Positions 24,321 to 33,040 of a DNA stretch of 64,000 bases are shown in pieces. Below the pieces are notes generated by a model. That model did not search any database, was not told the DNA's origin, and saw only the letters and a program-made list of their open reading frames with translations. The stretch covers positions 1 through 64,000 of the forward strand of contig NZ_QGGW01000002.1 in assembly GCF_003148775.1 (NCBI RefSeq), given 5' to 3'. This stretch comes from Roseicyclus mahoneyensis. GTDB taxonomy: Bacteria; Pseudomonadota; Alphaproteobacteria; Rhodobacterales; Rhodobacteraceae. A program made the translations under genes and the position numbers. Positions within the stretch are counted from its first letter, which is position 1, and each line of letters opens with the position of its first letter.

Positions 24321-24410
24321 ATGACGGCTGCGATGCTCGACCGTCTCATCCGTCACCGCGACATCGTCGAAACCGGCACCGACGGCTGGCGCCTCAAGAC
24401 CCGCACCTAA
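24321..24410 (+). pseudogene. C-terminal remnant of IS21-family IstB
   Basis: The frame from 24321 encodes MTAAMLDRLIRHRDIVETGT then DGWRLKT, matching the end of IstB helper ATPases (AxLDRLxHxxxIVETGN-SWRFK). No Walker motifs precede it; upstream sequence in the same frame is not IstB-like. This is the 3' end left after deletion of the element. Confidence 0.55.
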
Positions 24411-24541
24411 GCCCGGTTGAAACGCTGACCCGAGACGGCGGCACAGCCTGAAAGGCCACGCCGCCTCGGCCCAGCTCCCGTCCCGCAAGAGGGGTTCATT
24501 TTGCGCGCCGATGATGGGGGGCGTCTGGATGCCGATTGGCA
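24321..24541 (+). mobile_element. IS21-family right-end remnant
   Basis: After the istB remnant come two imperfect copies of the end-repeat pattern: GGGGTTCATTTTGCGCGCCG (about 24491) and GGGGGGCGTCTGGATGCCGA (about 24516), closing with GATTGGCA at 24541. Multiple terminal repeats of this form are typical of IS21 elements. The left end and istA are absent. Confidence 0.5.
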
Positions 24542-24768
24542 GTTTGCGAGTTGGACCCGGCCAAGAGATGGTACGACCGCCTCCCTCCGCCTCCGCCGCC
24601 GCACGCCCGAAAATATGGTGGATAGCGCCGGATGCTGCGCCGATCCATCTGCGCCACAGGCCGCGCCGGTTAACAACGCTGGCGGCACCAAGCCGAGGGA
24701 AGACCTCGGAGGTTGACGGAAGTTGATCCGTCAGCGACGCTCACTTGGCCAATTGGAGCGTCGATGCG

Positions 24769-25872
24769 GTGGACGAAACTCTAATCGAGAAAATCTACGA
24801 AGCGGCCTTCATCCCGGAACGCTGGAATGACGTACTTCAGAAACTGGCAGACGTGTCCGGTGGCGTCTCGGCGGCAGTGATCGTTTATAACGGGCTCATT
24901 CAGCCTCGGTGGCGCAGCACCCCGTTGATCGACGAGGTGTTGACAGGATATTGCACATCCGATGCGTGGAAAGTCAGCGAGCTGACCCCGTATATGTTGA
25001 ATGTCCCGCCGGCAGCCTTTTTCTACGATGCCGACTATTTTCCCGGAGAGGTACTTTCCCGGGATTTGATGCGTGCACCGCTGAAAGCCCTCGGGATCGG
25101 AAATCAGCTTGGCACCTTGATGCGCATGCCCACCGGTGAAAACGTATGCATCACGATTGAACTGTCAGTAAATTCCACGCGCCCGGGGAACCAACTGATG
25201 GACGGCTTGGCGGGGCTGCGTCCGCATCTTGCCCGCACAGGGCTTATGGCAGCGCGATTGGGCCTTGAACGTGCGCAGGCAGCCGTTTCCGTTCTTGCCT
25301 CGATGGGACTGCCCGCTGCCGTCCTTGCGCAAAACGGACGCGTGCTTGCCGCAAACACGTTGCTGGAGAGCGCCAACGGTTCGGTGATCTTTACCGCGAT
25401 GGGAAAATTGGCGCTCCGCCATCGCGCTGCAAACATGCTGTTTCAGGAAGGGCTAAGCCAAGCTGCTCGGAACACAGTGGTCCGTTCCATACCTGTGCGA
25501 TCAGACGGCGGAAATGCGCCCTGCATCGTGCATATATTGCCAATAACGGGAGCGGCCCACGATATTTTCGACAATGCCGCGACGGCGGTTGTCATCACTC
25601 CGGTCAATGGCGCCAATGCACCGGATACCGTGATGTTGCACGGCCTGTTCGACCTGACCCCGGCCGAGGCGCGATTGGCTCAGCATCTTGTCGAAGGCCG
25701 CTCAACGGGGGGGGCTGCGGATGCCCTGGGGGTGTCGATTACCACGATCCGCAGTCAGCTCAGTGCAATTTTCTCCAAGACCGGTACGAAGCGTCAGTCC
25801 GAATTGACAAGCCTGCTTTCGTCGCTCGGTTCCATCAAGGGCGGAGAAGGGTCGAAACCGCGCTCAGGCTAG
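24769..25872 (+). CDS. LuxR-type DNA-binding regulator (long)
   Basis: The protein has 367 aa from the GTG at 24769 (GGAG ten bases upstream); an in-frame TTG at 24745 is the alternative. The opening DETLIEKIYEAAFIPERWNDV is typical of a group of LuxR regulators with an N-terminal sensor domain. The C-terminal HTH (about 298-355, LTPAEARLAQHLVEGRSTGG) ends KRQSELTSLLSSLG. It has no receiver domain. It is paralogous in its C-terminus to the protein at 19119-19685; the two bracket the sigma/kinase locus. Confidence 0.85.
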   Translation: MDETLIEKIYEAAFIPERWNDVLQKLADVSGGVSAAVIVYNGLIQPRWRSTPLIDEVLTGYCTSDAWKVSELTPYMLNVPPAAFFYDADYFPGEVLSRDLMRAPLKALGIGNQLGTLMRMPTGENVCITIELSVNSTRPGNQLMDGLAGLRPHLARTGLMAARLGLERAQAAVSVLASMGLPAAVLAQNGRVLAANTLLESANGSVIFTAMGKLALRHRAANMLFQEGLSQAARNTVVRSIPVRSDGGNAPCIVHILPITGAAHDIFDNAATAVVITPVNGANAPDTVMLHGLFDLTPAEARLAQHLVEGRSTGGAADALGVSITTIRSQLSAIFSKTGTKRQSELTSLLSSLGSIKGGEGSKPRSG

Positions 25873-26207
25873 GGTCAGGAACGCGGATCTCAGCGCACCC
25901 CAATTCGACAACCTTTGACCGATGGCCTCGACCCTGCGTTGCGGTTTGTGATGTGGCCATAGGCTGAGCTCAAAGGGTCGCCCGATGTCCGCATGTCGCC
26001 GTCCGACCGTCAGGCCCATCCTGCGATGCCTGTGAGGAAGGGGTCAGACGGCTGTTCCGGGGACAGAGGCAGGCGAAATCATGCAAATGAAGGATGCAGC
26101 ATCATTGCCGGGCGCCGAAGATGGCTGACAACGCTTCGGCGGCTTCTGACATGCAACGGCACGGCAGCCAAGACACTGCGCGCTGCCCGAAATCGGGGGA
26201 TCTGCAA
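25873..26207. other. No convincing gene
   Basis: This lies between the LuxR-type regulator and the SH3-like secreted protein. An in-frame ATG at 26094 could extend the downstream gene by 38 codons, but it lacks a ribosome-binding site and would put 40 extra residues before an already long signal region. The shared TCCTTC motif was not found here. Confidence 0.4.
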
Positions 26208-27176
26208 ATGGACACACCAACACACAACGACGGCAACATGCGTGCTGCGCCTCCGTCTGAAGATATGCGCCGCAACCGACTGTGGTTTCGATGCAAGCGT
26301 GGGGTCCGCTGGCTTGCGGCCGCCGCCACTGTAGCGATCGTTGCATCGGCGGCCACGACCGGTGCCAATGCCCAGATCAGCGAGCCCGGATTAGTAGGGG
26401 CTGGCAGCATGACACAAGATCTTCGATGCCCACCCCGATCCCTTCTGATCGGGTTCAACATGCGCACCGGGTATCTTCTGGACGCCATCCAGCCGATTTG
26501 TGACGAAGTGAACCCCAGCGTCTCAGGCCTGCAAGGTAGTCCAGTTGTCCTCAGCTTGGTCGGTGGCACGGGTGGGGGTTGGCAACAGATCCGGTGCCCG
26601 GCGGGCCAAGCAGTCCATATGCTGCTTACCTACGTCAACGAAAATATCCGCGGAAACGGGCAGACTTTGCCACCAGCCATCAATCACGTTCGCCTGGGCT
26701 GCACTCGTGTTCCCTACAGGGACCATTATCGTGAAGTGACCCCCACCTTCAGCGGCAGTTATACCAGCCCCGGCCGTCTTCGCTGCCCGCCCGGCGAATG
26801 GATTACTGGAATTCGCTACGGCTCCGATGCCCATTTGCACCTTGAGCGGCCCGAAGTCATCGATACGCTCGGGGTTCTGTGTGGCCAGCTTCCGCCGCGC
26901 ATCCTCGTCGATGCACGCCCGGAAATCTCGGACATGCCAGTAGATCTCACACGGCCAATTGAGATTGAGACAACTCTGCGCCAGACTCGCGCCGTGAGAC
27001 TTGCCACGGACGTCTATGATCACCCAGGAAGCCGCCGGATCGGCGTACTGCAAGTCGGTGAGACGGTCACCCTGCGCGAGCGCTGCCAGACGGACAACTG
27101 GTGCCGCATCCGCACCGCACAGTTCCCCGATGGCTGGGTCTACAGCGGGCCGGACTACAATTCGCTTGGTCTGTAA
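26208..27176 (+). CDS. Secreted protein with C-terminal SH3-like domain
   Basis: The protein has 322 aa from the ATG at 26208 (GGGGGA upstream). A long N-region of about 30 residues precedes a hydrophobic signal (WLAAAATVAIVASAATTGAN) with cleavage near ANAQ. The middle (about 60-245) has repeated C-P-P/C-P-A-G blocks (LRCPPRS, IRCPAGQ, LRCPPGEW) that look like two or three disulfide-stabilised units. The end (about 262-318) is an SH3-like domain (TDVYDHPGSRRIGVLQVGET, then DNWCRIRT). A surface or envelope role is inferred. Confidence 0.8.
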   Translation: MDTPTHNDGNMRAAPPSEDMRRNRLWFRCKRGVRWLAAAATVAIVASAATTGANAQISEPGLVGAGSMTQDLRCPPRSLLIGFNMRTGYLLDAIQPICDEVNPSVSGLQGSPVVLSLVGGTGGGWQQIRCPAGQAVHMLLTYVNENIRGNGQTLPPAINHVRLGCTRVPYRDHYREVTPTFSGSYTSPGRLRCPPGEWITGIRYGSDAHLHLERPEVIDTLGVLCGQLPPRILVDARPEISDMPVDLTRPIEIETTLRQTRAVRLATDVYDHPGSRRIGVLQVGETVTLRERCQTDNWCRIRTAQFPDGWVYSGPDYNSLGL

Positions 27177-27600
27177 AGCGTATCGCCGCCGCCGGCGGGG
27201 CCTGCCCCCAAGGATACTGGCCCGCCTGCTCGGCCCTTAGACCTTACTGCAAGGCCTAAGGGCAGTTTGGGTTAGGATGGCGATAGAGATCCGTTCCCGT
27301 CAGATACAGGCGCTACACCAAGGATCGCTGCCTCGCTGGCATCGGGGAGCAAGCCGACGCAATGTTTGCGCAACGGAATGTCATGGCCCTTTCCCGGCCC
27401 GGCCACATGATCTGCGTGCCACTGTGCGTTGACAAAACACCAAGCGAAATATTCACCACAGCTCGACCGGTGCCGCCGTTGCCGGTTCCGTGACTTTGGC
27501 CCTCCGTGTCCGGATTGTACGCCCAAGAAACAAGCTACTGTTAAGCTTTGTCCGCCTTTGTTGGCAAGTCTTGCCCCTCATGGGGCGACGGGGCTGGTTC
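27177..27600. other. Intergenic region with one inverted repeat
   Basis: GCCCTTAG (27233-27240) and CTAAGGGC (27256-27263) form an 8-bp inverted repeat that could end transcription of the SH3-like gene, although no T-run follows. A minus-strand frame (27526-27272) contains SCGEYFAWCFVNAQWHADHV but is not recognisable and may be chance. Both flanking genes end toward this region. Confidence 0.4.
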
Positions 27601-30531
27601 TCAGAGCGCATCAGCAAGCACACGGACCACATGCAGCGCGGCGCGCCCGGATCCGTCCACGATCTGCTTTCGACAACTCGTGCCGTCCGCCACAATGACG
27701 TCACCTGCCGAAACCGCACGCACCGCCGGCAAGAGCGACAGCTCGCCCATGGCCACTGACGTGTCATAGTTTTCCGCCTCGTGGCCGAACGCGCCGGCCA
27801 TCCCGCAACAGCTCGACTCGATGGTCTTCACCACAAGACCGGGAACATGGGCCAAAAGGGTCTGGGCTGCGCTCAACCCGCCCAGCGACTTCTGGTGACA
27901 ATGCCCATGAAGATGGGCAGTCCTTTGCCCCCGGTCCAACAGCGGCAGCGTCACACGTCCGGCGGCGATGTCGGCGGCCAGCACCTCTTCGACGAGGAAT
28001 GCGGCGTCCGCCAAGGGTTTTGCTTCTTGTGCCGGGAGGAGAACAAGAAACTCGTCTCGCATGGTCAAGAGACAGGACGGCTCAAGGCCAACGACCCGTG
28101 CTCCGGCGGCGACGAAGGGCGCAAGGGCGTCCAGAGTGCGCCGCGCCTCGGCGCGTGCCTGTTCCACCAGCCCGGAAGACAGAAAGGTCCGCCCGCAACA
28201 CAGGGGGCGCCCACCGGTCGTTGCAACGTGGTGAACGCGGTATCCGGCTGCAGTGAGCACGCGCAGGGCCGCCGAAAGGTTCTCGGGCTCGAAGTAGCGA
28301 TTGAACGTATCGGCGAACAGCACAAGATCCAGCCCGTCACCCCGCACGTCGGCAGGCGTCGAGTGACCGGCCTCCCGCCATGGTGATTGCCATTTCGGCA
28401 AGGGTCGGCGGGCTGACAAGCCGAGGACCCGTTCACTCAGCCATGGCAGGCCGGGCAGCCGATCCCGCAGGTTCGCCAGCCCGCGCAGCCGCGATGCAAG
28501 CGGGGCATAATGGGGCAGAAAGGCCACGAGGCGGTCGCGCAGGCTCAGCCCGTGGCGCAACTGGTACTGATAGTCGACTTCGACCTTCATCTTGGCCATG
28601 TCGACGCCGGTCGGGCATTCGTGGCGGCACGCCTTGCATCCGACGCAAAGCGACATGGTCTGCTTCATCTCGGCGGATGTAAGGGCGTCCGGGCCGAGTT
28701 GCCCGGAAATGGCCAGCCGCAACGTGTTCGCGCGCCCGCGGGTGAGGTGCTGTTCGTCGCGGGTGACGCGGTAGCTGGGACACATCGCGCCACCCGCCAG
28801 CTTGCGGCAGGTGCCATTGTTGTTGCACATCTCGACGGCGCCGCCGAAGCCACCTTTTTCCGACCAATCCAATCCGGTCCGAACTGGCATCGACACTTTG
28901 TAGTCTGGCGCAAAGCGCATCAGGTCTGGGTCATCCATCTTGTAGGGACGCACGATCTTGCCCGGGTTCAGACGTGCGGCGGGGTCGAACTCGTCCTTCA
29001 CGGTCTCGAATGCGCGGACAAGGGTCGGGCCGAACATCCGTTCGTGGAACTCCGAGCGCGAGATGCCGTCACCATGTTCGCCCGAATGCGAGCCCTTGAA
29101 ATGGCGGACGAGATCGCAGGCCTCCTCGGCGATCGCGCGCATTGCGTGCAGGCCGCGCGGGTCCTTCAGGTTCAGGATGGGACGCACATGAAGGCATCCG
29201 ACGGATGCGTGCGCGTACCAGGTTCCCCGAGTTTGATGGCGTTCGAAAAGATCGGTGATCGCGTCCGTATAGTCCGCAAGATGTTCGAGCGGCACGGCGC
29301 AGTCTTCGATAAAGCTGACGGCCTTGGCATCGCCCGCCCCGGACATCATGATGTTCAGACAGGCTTCGCGCATTTCCCAGATGTCGCGCTGAACCGCAAC
29401 ATCGGACACTTTCACCACAGCGTCGGGATGGCCGTGATCCGCCATGCAGGCGTCGAGACGGGCCAGCTCCGCGCCCAAGGCGGAGGCATCCGGACCGGCG
29501 AATTCGACCAGAAGCAGGCAGTCGGGCCGCCCACGCGTAATCTGACCAAGGATCTTGCGGAACAACGGGATGTCGGCGCCGAGCGTCAGGACGTTGTTGT
29601 CGACAAGTTCAACGGCGGTCGGCCCGAGTTCGACCAAGTGGCGCGTCACCTCCATCGCGGTCCGGAAGGACGGGAAATGACAGATCCCCATCACACGATG
29701 TTCGGGAAGTCGGGCCAGCTTCAGCGTGACCGCGCTGGACAAGGCCAGAGTACCCTCCGAACCGACCAAGAGACCGGCGTAATTCGGCTCGTCGGCAAGC
29801 AGTTCGTCCAGATTGTAGCCGCCGACCCGCCGCTGGACCTTTGGGAACATCTGGTCGATTTCCGCACGCTGACGTTCGGCAAGCGAGCGCATCGCATGGG
29901 CAAGCGTCCAAGAATTGGCCGACGTGCCCTTGCGATCAAATGCGATGGGTGTGCCATCAGCCAGCATCCCTTCGATGCCAATCACATTGTCGACCATCTT
30001 GCCATACGCGAGCGAACGCGCCCCGCAGGAGTTGTTCCCGGCCATGCCTCCGATCGTGCAGCGTGACGCGGTAGATGGTTCTACCGGAAAGAACAGGCCG
30101 TGCTCGCGCAGGCGCGTGTTCAAACTCTGCAGCACCGTACCCGGTTCGACCCGTGCCGTCTGCGCATCGAGGTCGATCGAGAGCACATTGTTGAAGTGAC
30201 GGCTGAAGTCGACAACGATCCCGGGTCCGATGGGCTGCCCGTTTTGCGACGTGCCGGCACCCCGCGCGATCACCGGAACGGAATGGCGCGCGGCCACCCC
30301 GATCACGGCGGCCACGTCCTCGGCATCACGTGGAAAGGCCACAGCTGCCGGCATGATCTGATAGATCGATGCGTCTGTCGCGTACCGGCCACGCGTGAAG
30401 GCATCGCCCGCGGCCGAGCCCTTCATAACTCCGTTCAGTTCCCGCGCAAGCGCAACAGCGTCTCTCTCCGTTACGGCCGGTGCTGCCGCCATGGTGGATC
30501 TCGCTGAGAAAGCGCGCTGAGTGTCGGTCAT
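27601..30531 (-). CDS. FAD-linked D-2-hydroxyacid dehydrogenase with Fe-S and CCG domains (YdiJ-like)
   Basis: The protein has 976 aa from the ATG at 30531. The PCMH FAD-binding domain (about 60-290) includes VIARGAGTSQNGQPIGPG and GGMAGNNSCGARS. A D-lactate-dehydrogenase-type cap follows. Near 600-660 a ferredoxin-like cluster motif CVGCKACRHECP is seen, then cysteine-rich CCG-type motifs (LCCGRTF, SSCCGMAG). The order matches the one-piece YdiJ-type enzymes. It should oxidise a D-2-hydroxyacid and pass electrons to the quinone pool. It is divergent from the aminotransferase operon. Confidence 0.9.
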   Translation of the reverse strand: MTDTQRAFSARSTMAAAPAVTERDAVALARELNGVMKGSAAGDAFTRGRYATDASIYQIMPAAVAFPRDAEDVAAVIGVAARHSVPVIARGAGTSQNGQPIGPGIVVDFSRHFNNVLSIDLDAQTARVEPGTVLQSLNTRLREHGLFFPVEPSTASRCTIGGMAGNNSCGARSLAYGKMVDNVIGIEGMLADGTPIAFDRKGTSANSWTLAHAMRSLAERQRAEIDQMFPKVQRRVGGYNLDELLADEPNYAGLLVGSEGTLALSSAVTLKLARLPEHRVMGICHFPSFRTAMEVTRHLVELGPTAVELVDNNVLTLGADIPLFRKILGQITRGRPDCLLLVEFAGPDASALGAELARLDACMADHGHPDAVVKVSDVAVQRDIWEMREACLNIMMSGAGDAKAVSFIEDCAVPLEHLADYTDAITDLFERHQTRGTWYAHASVGCLHVRPILNLKDPRGLHAMRAIAEEACDLVRHFKGSHSGEHGDGISRSEFHERMFGPTLVRAFETVKDEFDPAARLNPGKIVRPYKMDDPDLMRFAPDYKVSMPVRTGLDWSEKGGFGGAVEMCNNNGTCRKLAGGAMCPSYRVTRDEQHLTRGRANTLRLAISGQLGPDALTSAEMKQTMSLCVGCKACRHECPTGVDMAKMKVEVDYQYQLRHGLSLRDRLVAFLPHYAPLASRLRGLANLRDRLPGLPWLSERVLGLSARRPLPKWQSPWREAGHSTPADVRGDGLDLVLFADTFNRYFEPENLSAALRVLTAAGYRVHHVATTGGRPLCCGRTFLSSGLVEQARAEARRTLDALAPFVAAGARVVGLEPSCLLTMRDEFLVLLPAQEAKPLADAAFLVEEVLAADIAAGRVTLPLLDRGQRTAHLHGHCHQKSLGGLSAAQTLLAHVPGLVVKTIESSCCGMAGAFGHEAENYDTSVAMGELSLLPAVRAVSAGDVIVADGTSCRKQIVDGSGRAALHVVRVLADAL

Positions 30532-30578
30532 CCGGGATTTCCTCAATTTCAGTGAGGCAAGAAAGAATCGCTTGCCAC

Positions 30579-30591
30579 AATTGTATACATT
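30579..30591. promoter_or_regulatory. GntR-type operator candidate
   Basis: AATTGTATACATT contains the perfect palindrome TGTATACA (30582-30589), the core often bound by FadR/VanR-branch GntR regulators. It sits in the divergent region between the FAD dehydrogenase and the aminotransferase. A GntR protein is encoded at 37669-38412. Confidence 0.45.
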
Positions 30592-30670
30592 ATGCTTGTC
30601 TTGAGGATACGCAAGACCCGGTCATCGGATGCCATCCTGGTCACCGGAAACACAAACGAAAGAAATCAGC

Positions 30671-31870
30671 ATGTATTCAGCCGGACGCCAATTCCTTCAA
30701 ATTCCGGGGCCAACGAATACGCCGCTGCCCATACTCGCCGCCTTGGCAAAGCCCACGATCGATCACCGCGGACCGGAATTCGGCGCGCTGGGTCGCGAGG
30801 TTCTGGAAGGTGTGAAAGAGGTCTTTGCAACAGAGCAACCGGTTGTCATCTACCCGGCATCGGGAACCGGTGCATGGGAAGCGGCCCTCGTGAATACGCT
30901 GTCGCCGGGCGACACGGTGCTGATGTACCAGTCCGGCTGGTTCGCGACCCTGTGGCGCAAAATGGCGGAGAAACTGGGCCTCAAGGTGGAGTTGCTGGAG
31001 GGGGACTGGCGTTCTGGTGTTGATGCTGCCCGCATCTGGGCGGTTCTCGCCGAGGACAAGGCGCACCGGATCAAAGCCGTTTGCGCAGTTCACAACGAGA
31101 CATCGACTGGGGTGACATCGGACATCGCCGCGCTGCGGCGGGCGATGGATACCACTGGGCATCCGGCACTTTTGATGGTGGATACGATCTCGTCGCTGGG
31201 GTCGATCGACTATCGGCATGACGAATGGGGCGTGGACGTCACGGTCGGCGGATCGCAGAAGGGTCTGATGCTGCCCCCCGGCCTGTCGTTCAACGCGGTA
31301 TCCCAAAAGGCGCGCGCTGCTGGAAAGACAGCACGGATGCCGAGGTCTTTCTGGGATTGGGAAGACATGATCGCGGCCAACGTGAACGGCTTCTTTCCCT
31401 ACACTCCGGCGACCAACATGTTGCAGGCGCTGAAGGTCGCCCTCGACATGCTCCGGGAAGAGGGGCTGCCGAACGTATTCTCGCGCCACAAGCGCGCAGC
31501 AGAAGCGACGCGGGCTGCCGTGCGCCACTGGGGCTTCGAGACGCAATGCGCGGTCGATGCCGAACACTCCCCCTCGCTCACCGCCGTTCGCCTGCCCGAG
31601 GGTCATTCGGCCGACGCCCTTCGCGCTCAGATCCTGACCAACAGCAACATGCCTCTCGGGAATGGCCTCGGCCAATTGGCCGACCGTGTGTTTCGTATCG
31701 GTCACCTCGGGGATTTCCACGATCTGATGGTCACCGGCACGCTCAGTGGTGTCGAGATGGGGCTTGCGGCGTGCGGAATCCCGCATCGGGCGGGCGGTGT
31801 GGATGCTGCAATGCGCAGCCTGGCAGGTAACAATGCGCCGGGCGGCCTGCTCAAGGGATCGGCGGCATGA
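30671..31870 (+). CDS. Class V aminotransferase, serine/aspartate-glyoxylate type
   Basis: The protein has 399 aa. It opens with QIPGPTNTPLPILAAL and carries the SGTGAWEAAL phosphate-binding loop, an HNETSTG motif, D in LLMVDTISSLGS and the PLP-binding lysine in GGSQKGLMLPPG. This matches alanine/serine-glyoxylate aminotransferases, a family that includes aspartate-glyoxylate aminotransferase BhcA. The amino donor cannot be read from sequence. Its stop overlaps the next ATG (ATGA), so it acts with the enolase-superfamily enzyme. Confidence 0.88.
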   Translation: MYSAGRQFLQIPGPTNTPLPILAALAKPTIDHRGPEFGALGREVLEGVKEVFATEQPVVIYPASGTGAWEAALVNTLSPGDTVLMYQSGWFATLWRKMAEKLGLKVELLEGDWRSGVDAARIWAVLAEDKAHRIKAVCAVHNETSTGVTSDIAALRRAMDTTGHPALLMVDTISSLGSIDYRHDEWGVDVTVGGSQKGLMLPPGLSFNAVSQKARAAGKTARMPRSFWDWEDMIAANVNGFFPYTPATNMLQALKVALDMLREEGLPNVFSRHKRAAEATRAAVRHWGFETQCAVDAEHSPSLTAVRLPEGHSADALRAQILTNSNMPLGNGLGQLADRVFRIGHLGDFHDLMVTGTLSGVEMGLAACGIPHRAGGVDAAMRSLAGNNAPGGLLKGSAA

Positions 31871-32964
31871 AGATCGCAAAAGTCACGGCCACCGTCCATG
31901 CCTTCGATACGGTTCTGCCGATAGTTGGCAAGCCGGCGGGCGACTCGGTGAGGGTCATCTGCGAGGTCGAGACGACCGAGGGGCACGTGGGCATCGGGAT
32001 GGCCTCGCGCTTTCTGCCCCACGCGGTAGCCTCTGCGGTGGTCAACCATTTGGGGCCAGTGGTGATCGGCATGGACCCCCGCGATCTCGAGCGGATCCAC
32101 GACCGTCTGCACAAGATCGTCTCGGAACGAGGCCAAACCCTCGGCGTCAACATGCTGGCGCTGTCCTGCATCGACCTCGCCCTATGGGACATCGCCGGAA
32201 AGGCAAGCGGCCGGACTGTCGCACAACTGCTCGGTGGGCACAGCGACCATACGGAGGCCTACTGCACGTTCGGGTTCGGTGCTTTCGACCGCGACCAACT
32301 TGTCGAGGTTGCTCGCGACCTGCAGGGCAAGGGCCATCGTCGGTTCAAGATGCTTGTCGGTGTGGCCAAGGGCGGCATCCGGGAGGATGCCCAGCGTGTC
32401 CGGCATGTTCGGGATGCGCTCGGCCCCGATACGCCGCTTGCCATTGATGCAAATGAAAGCCTGACCCTCGATGAGGCGATGCGGTTGTCCAAGATGGTGG
32501 AGGATTGCGACATCGCCTGGTTCGAGGACCCGGTCTTGCGAAACGACCCAAGGGATCTGGGGCTTTTGCGCAAACGCACGACGATACCGTTGTCCGCCGG
32601 TCAGATGGACGGCCATTCCGATCGGTTCCGCGCCTTTGTCGAGCATGACTCGATCGACATCTTCATGCCCAACAGTCTTTACAATGGCGGCATGACCGAG
32701 ACCCGGCGCGTTGCGCATCTGGCCCAGATCTACAATCGGCCACTCTCGGACGCAGGTGGCGGGGGGATATTCTGTCTCCATCACGTTGCGGGCTTCCGCA
32801 ACGGAACCCTCAGCGAAAGTCATCTTGGCGTCGATCAAGTCGAACGCCAAATCTTCAAATCGATCCCCGAAGTCAGGGAGGGGCGCATCGCGGTACCCGA
32901 TGCGCCGGGCTTTGGGGTGGAGCTCGACAGGGACGCGATGCGCGCAACTCTGAAGGCGAACTGA
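31867..32964 (+). CDS. Enolase-superfamily enzyme (mandelate racemase/muconate lactonizing group)
   Basis: The protein has 365 aa. An N-terminal capping domain (about 1-125) precedes a TIM barrel with FKM lysine (about 160), metal ligands D in AIDANES and E in WFEDPV, and a late His-rich loop (GGGIFCLHHVAG). The third metal-ligand position, usually Glu in an AGE motif, appears as Gln (SAGQMDGHSD). It could be a dehydratase or racemase of a hydroxy or sugar acid. The cluster has a TRAP importer, consistent with acid catabolism. Substrate unknown. Confidence 0.85.
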   Translation: MKIAKVTATVHAFDTVLPIVGKPAGDSVRVICEVETTEGHVGIGMASRFLPHAVASAVVNHLGPVVIGMDPRDLERIHDRLHKIVSERGQTLGVNMLALSCIDLALWDIAGKASGRTVAQLLGGHSDHTEAYCTFGFGAFDRDQLVEVARDLQGKGHRRFKMLVGVAKGGIREDAQRVRHVRDALGPDTPLAIDANESLTLDEAMRLSKMVEDCDIAWFEDPVLRNDPRDLGLLRKRTTIPLSAGQMDGHSDRFRAFVEHDSIDIFMPNSLYNGGMTETRRVAHLAQIYNRPLSDAGGGGIFCLHHVAGFRNGTLSESHLGVDQVERQIFKSIPEVREGRIAVPDAPGFGVELDRDAMRATLKAN

Positions 32965-33040
32965 TCAGGCGGCACTGAACGGCACGATAACAAAAACAAT
33001 GTGCCGGAACGTTGAGACAAACCAAGGGAGAGAACATAAG

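Noticed and set aside
30671-32964. Beta-hydroxyaspartate cycle (bhcABCD)
   Set aside because: The aminotransferase resembles BhcA, but the next gene is an enolase-superfamily enzyme and no beta-hydroxyaspartate aldolase, dehydratase or iminosuccinate reductase is present.
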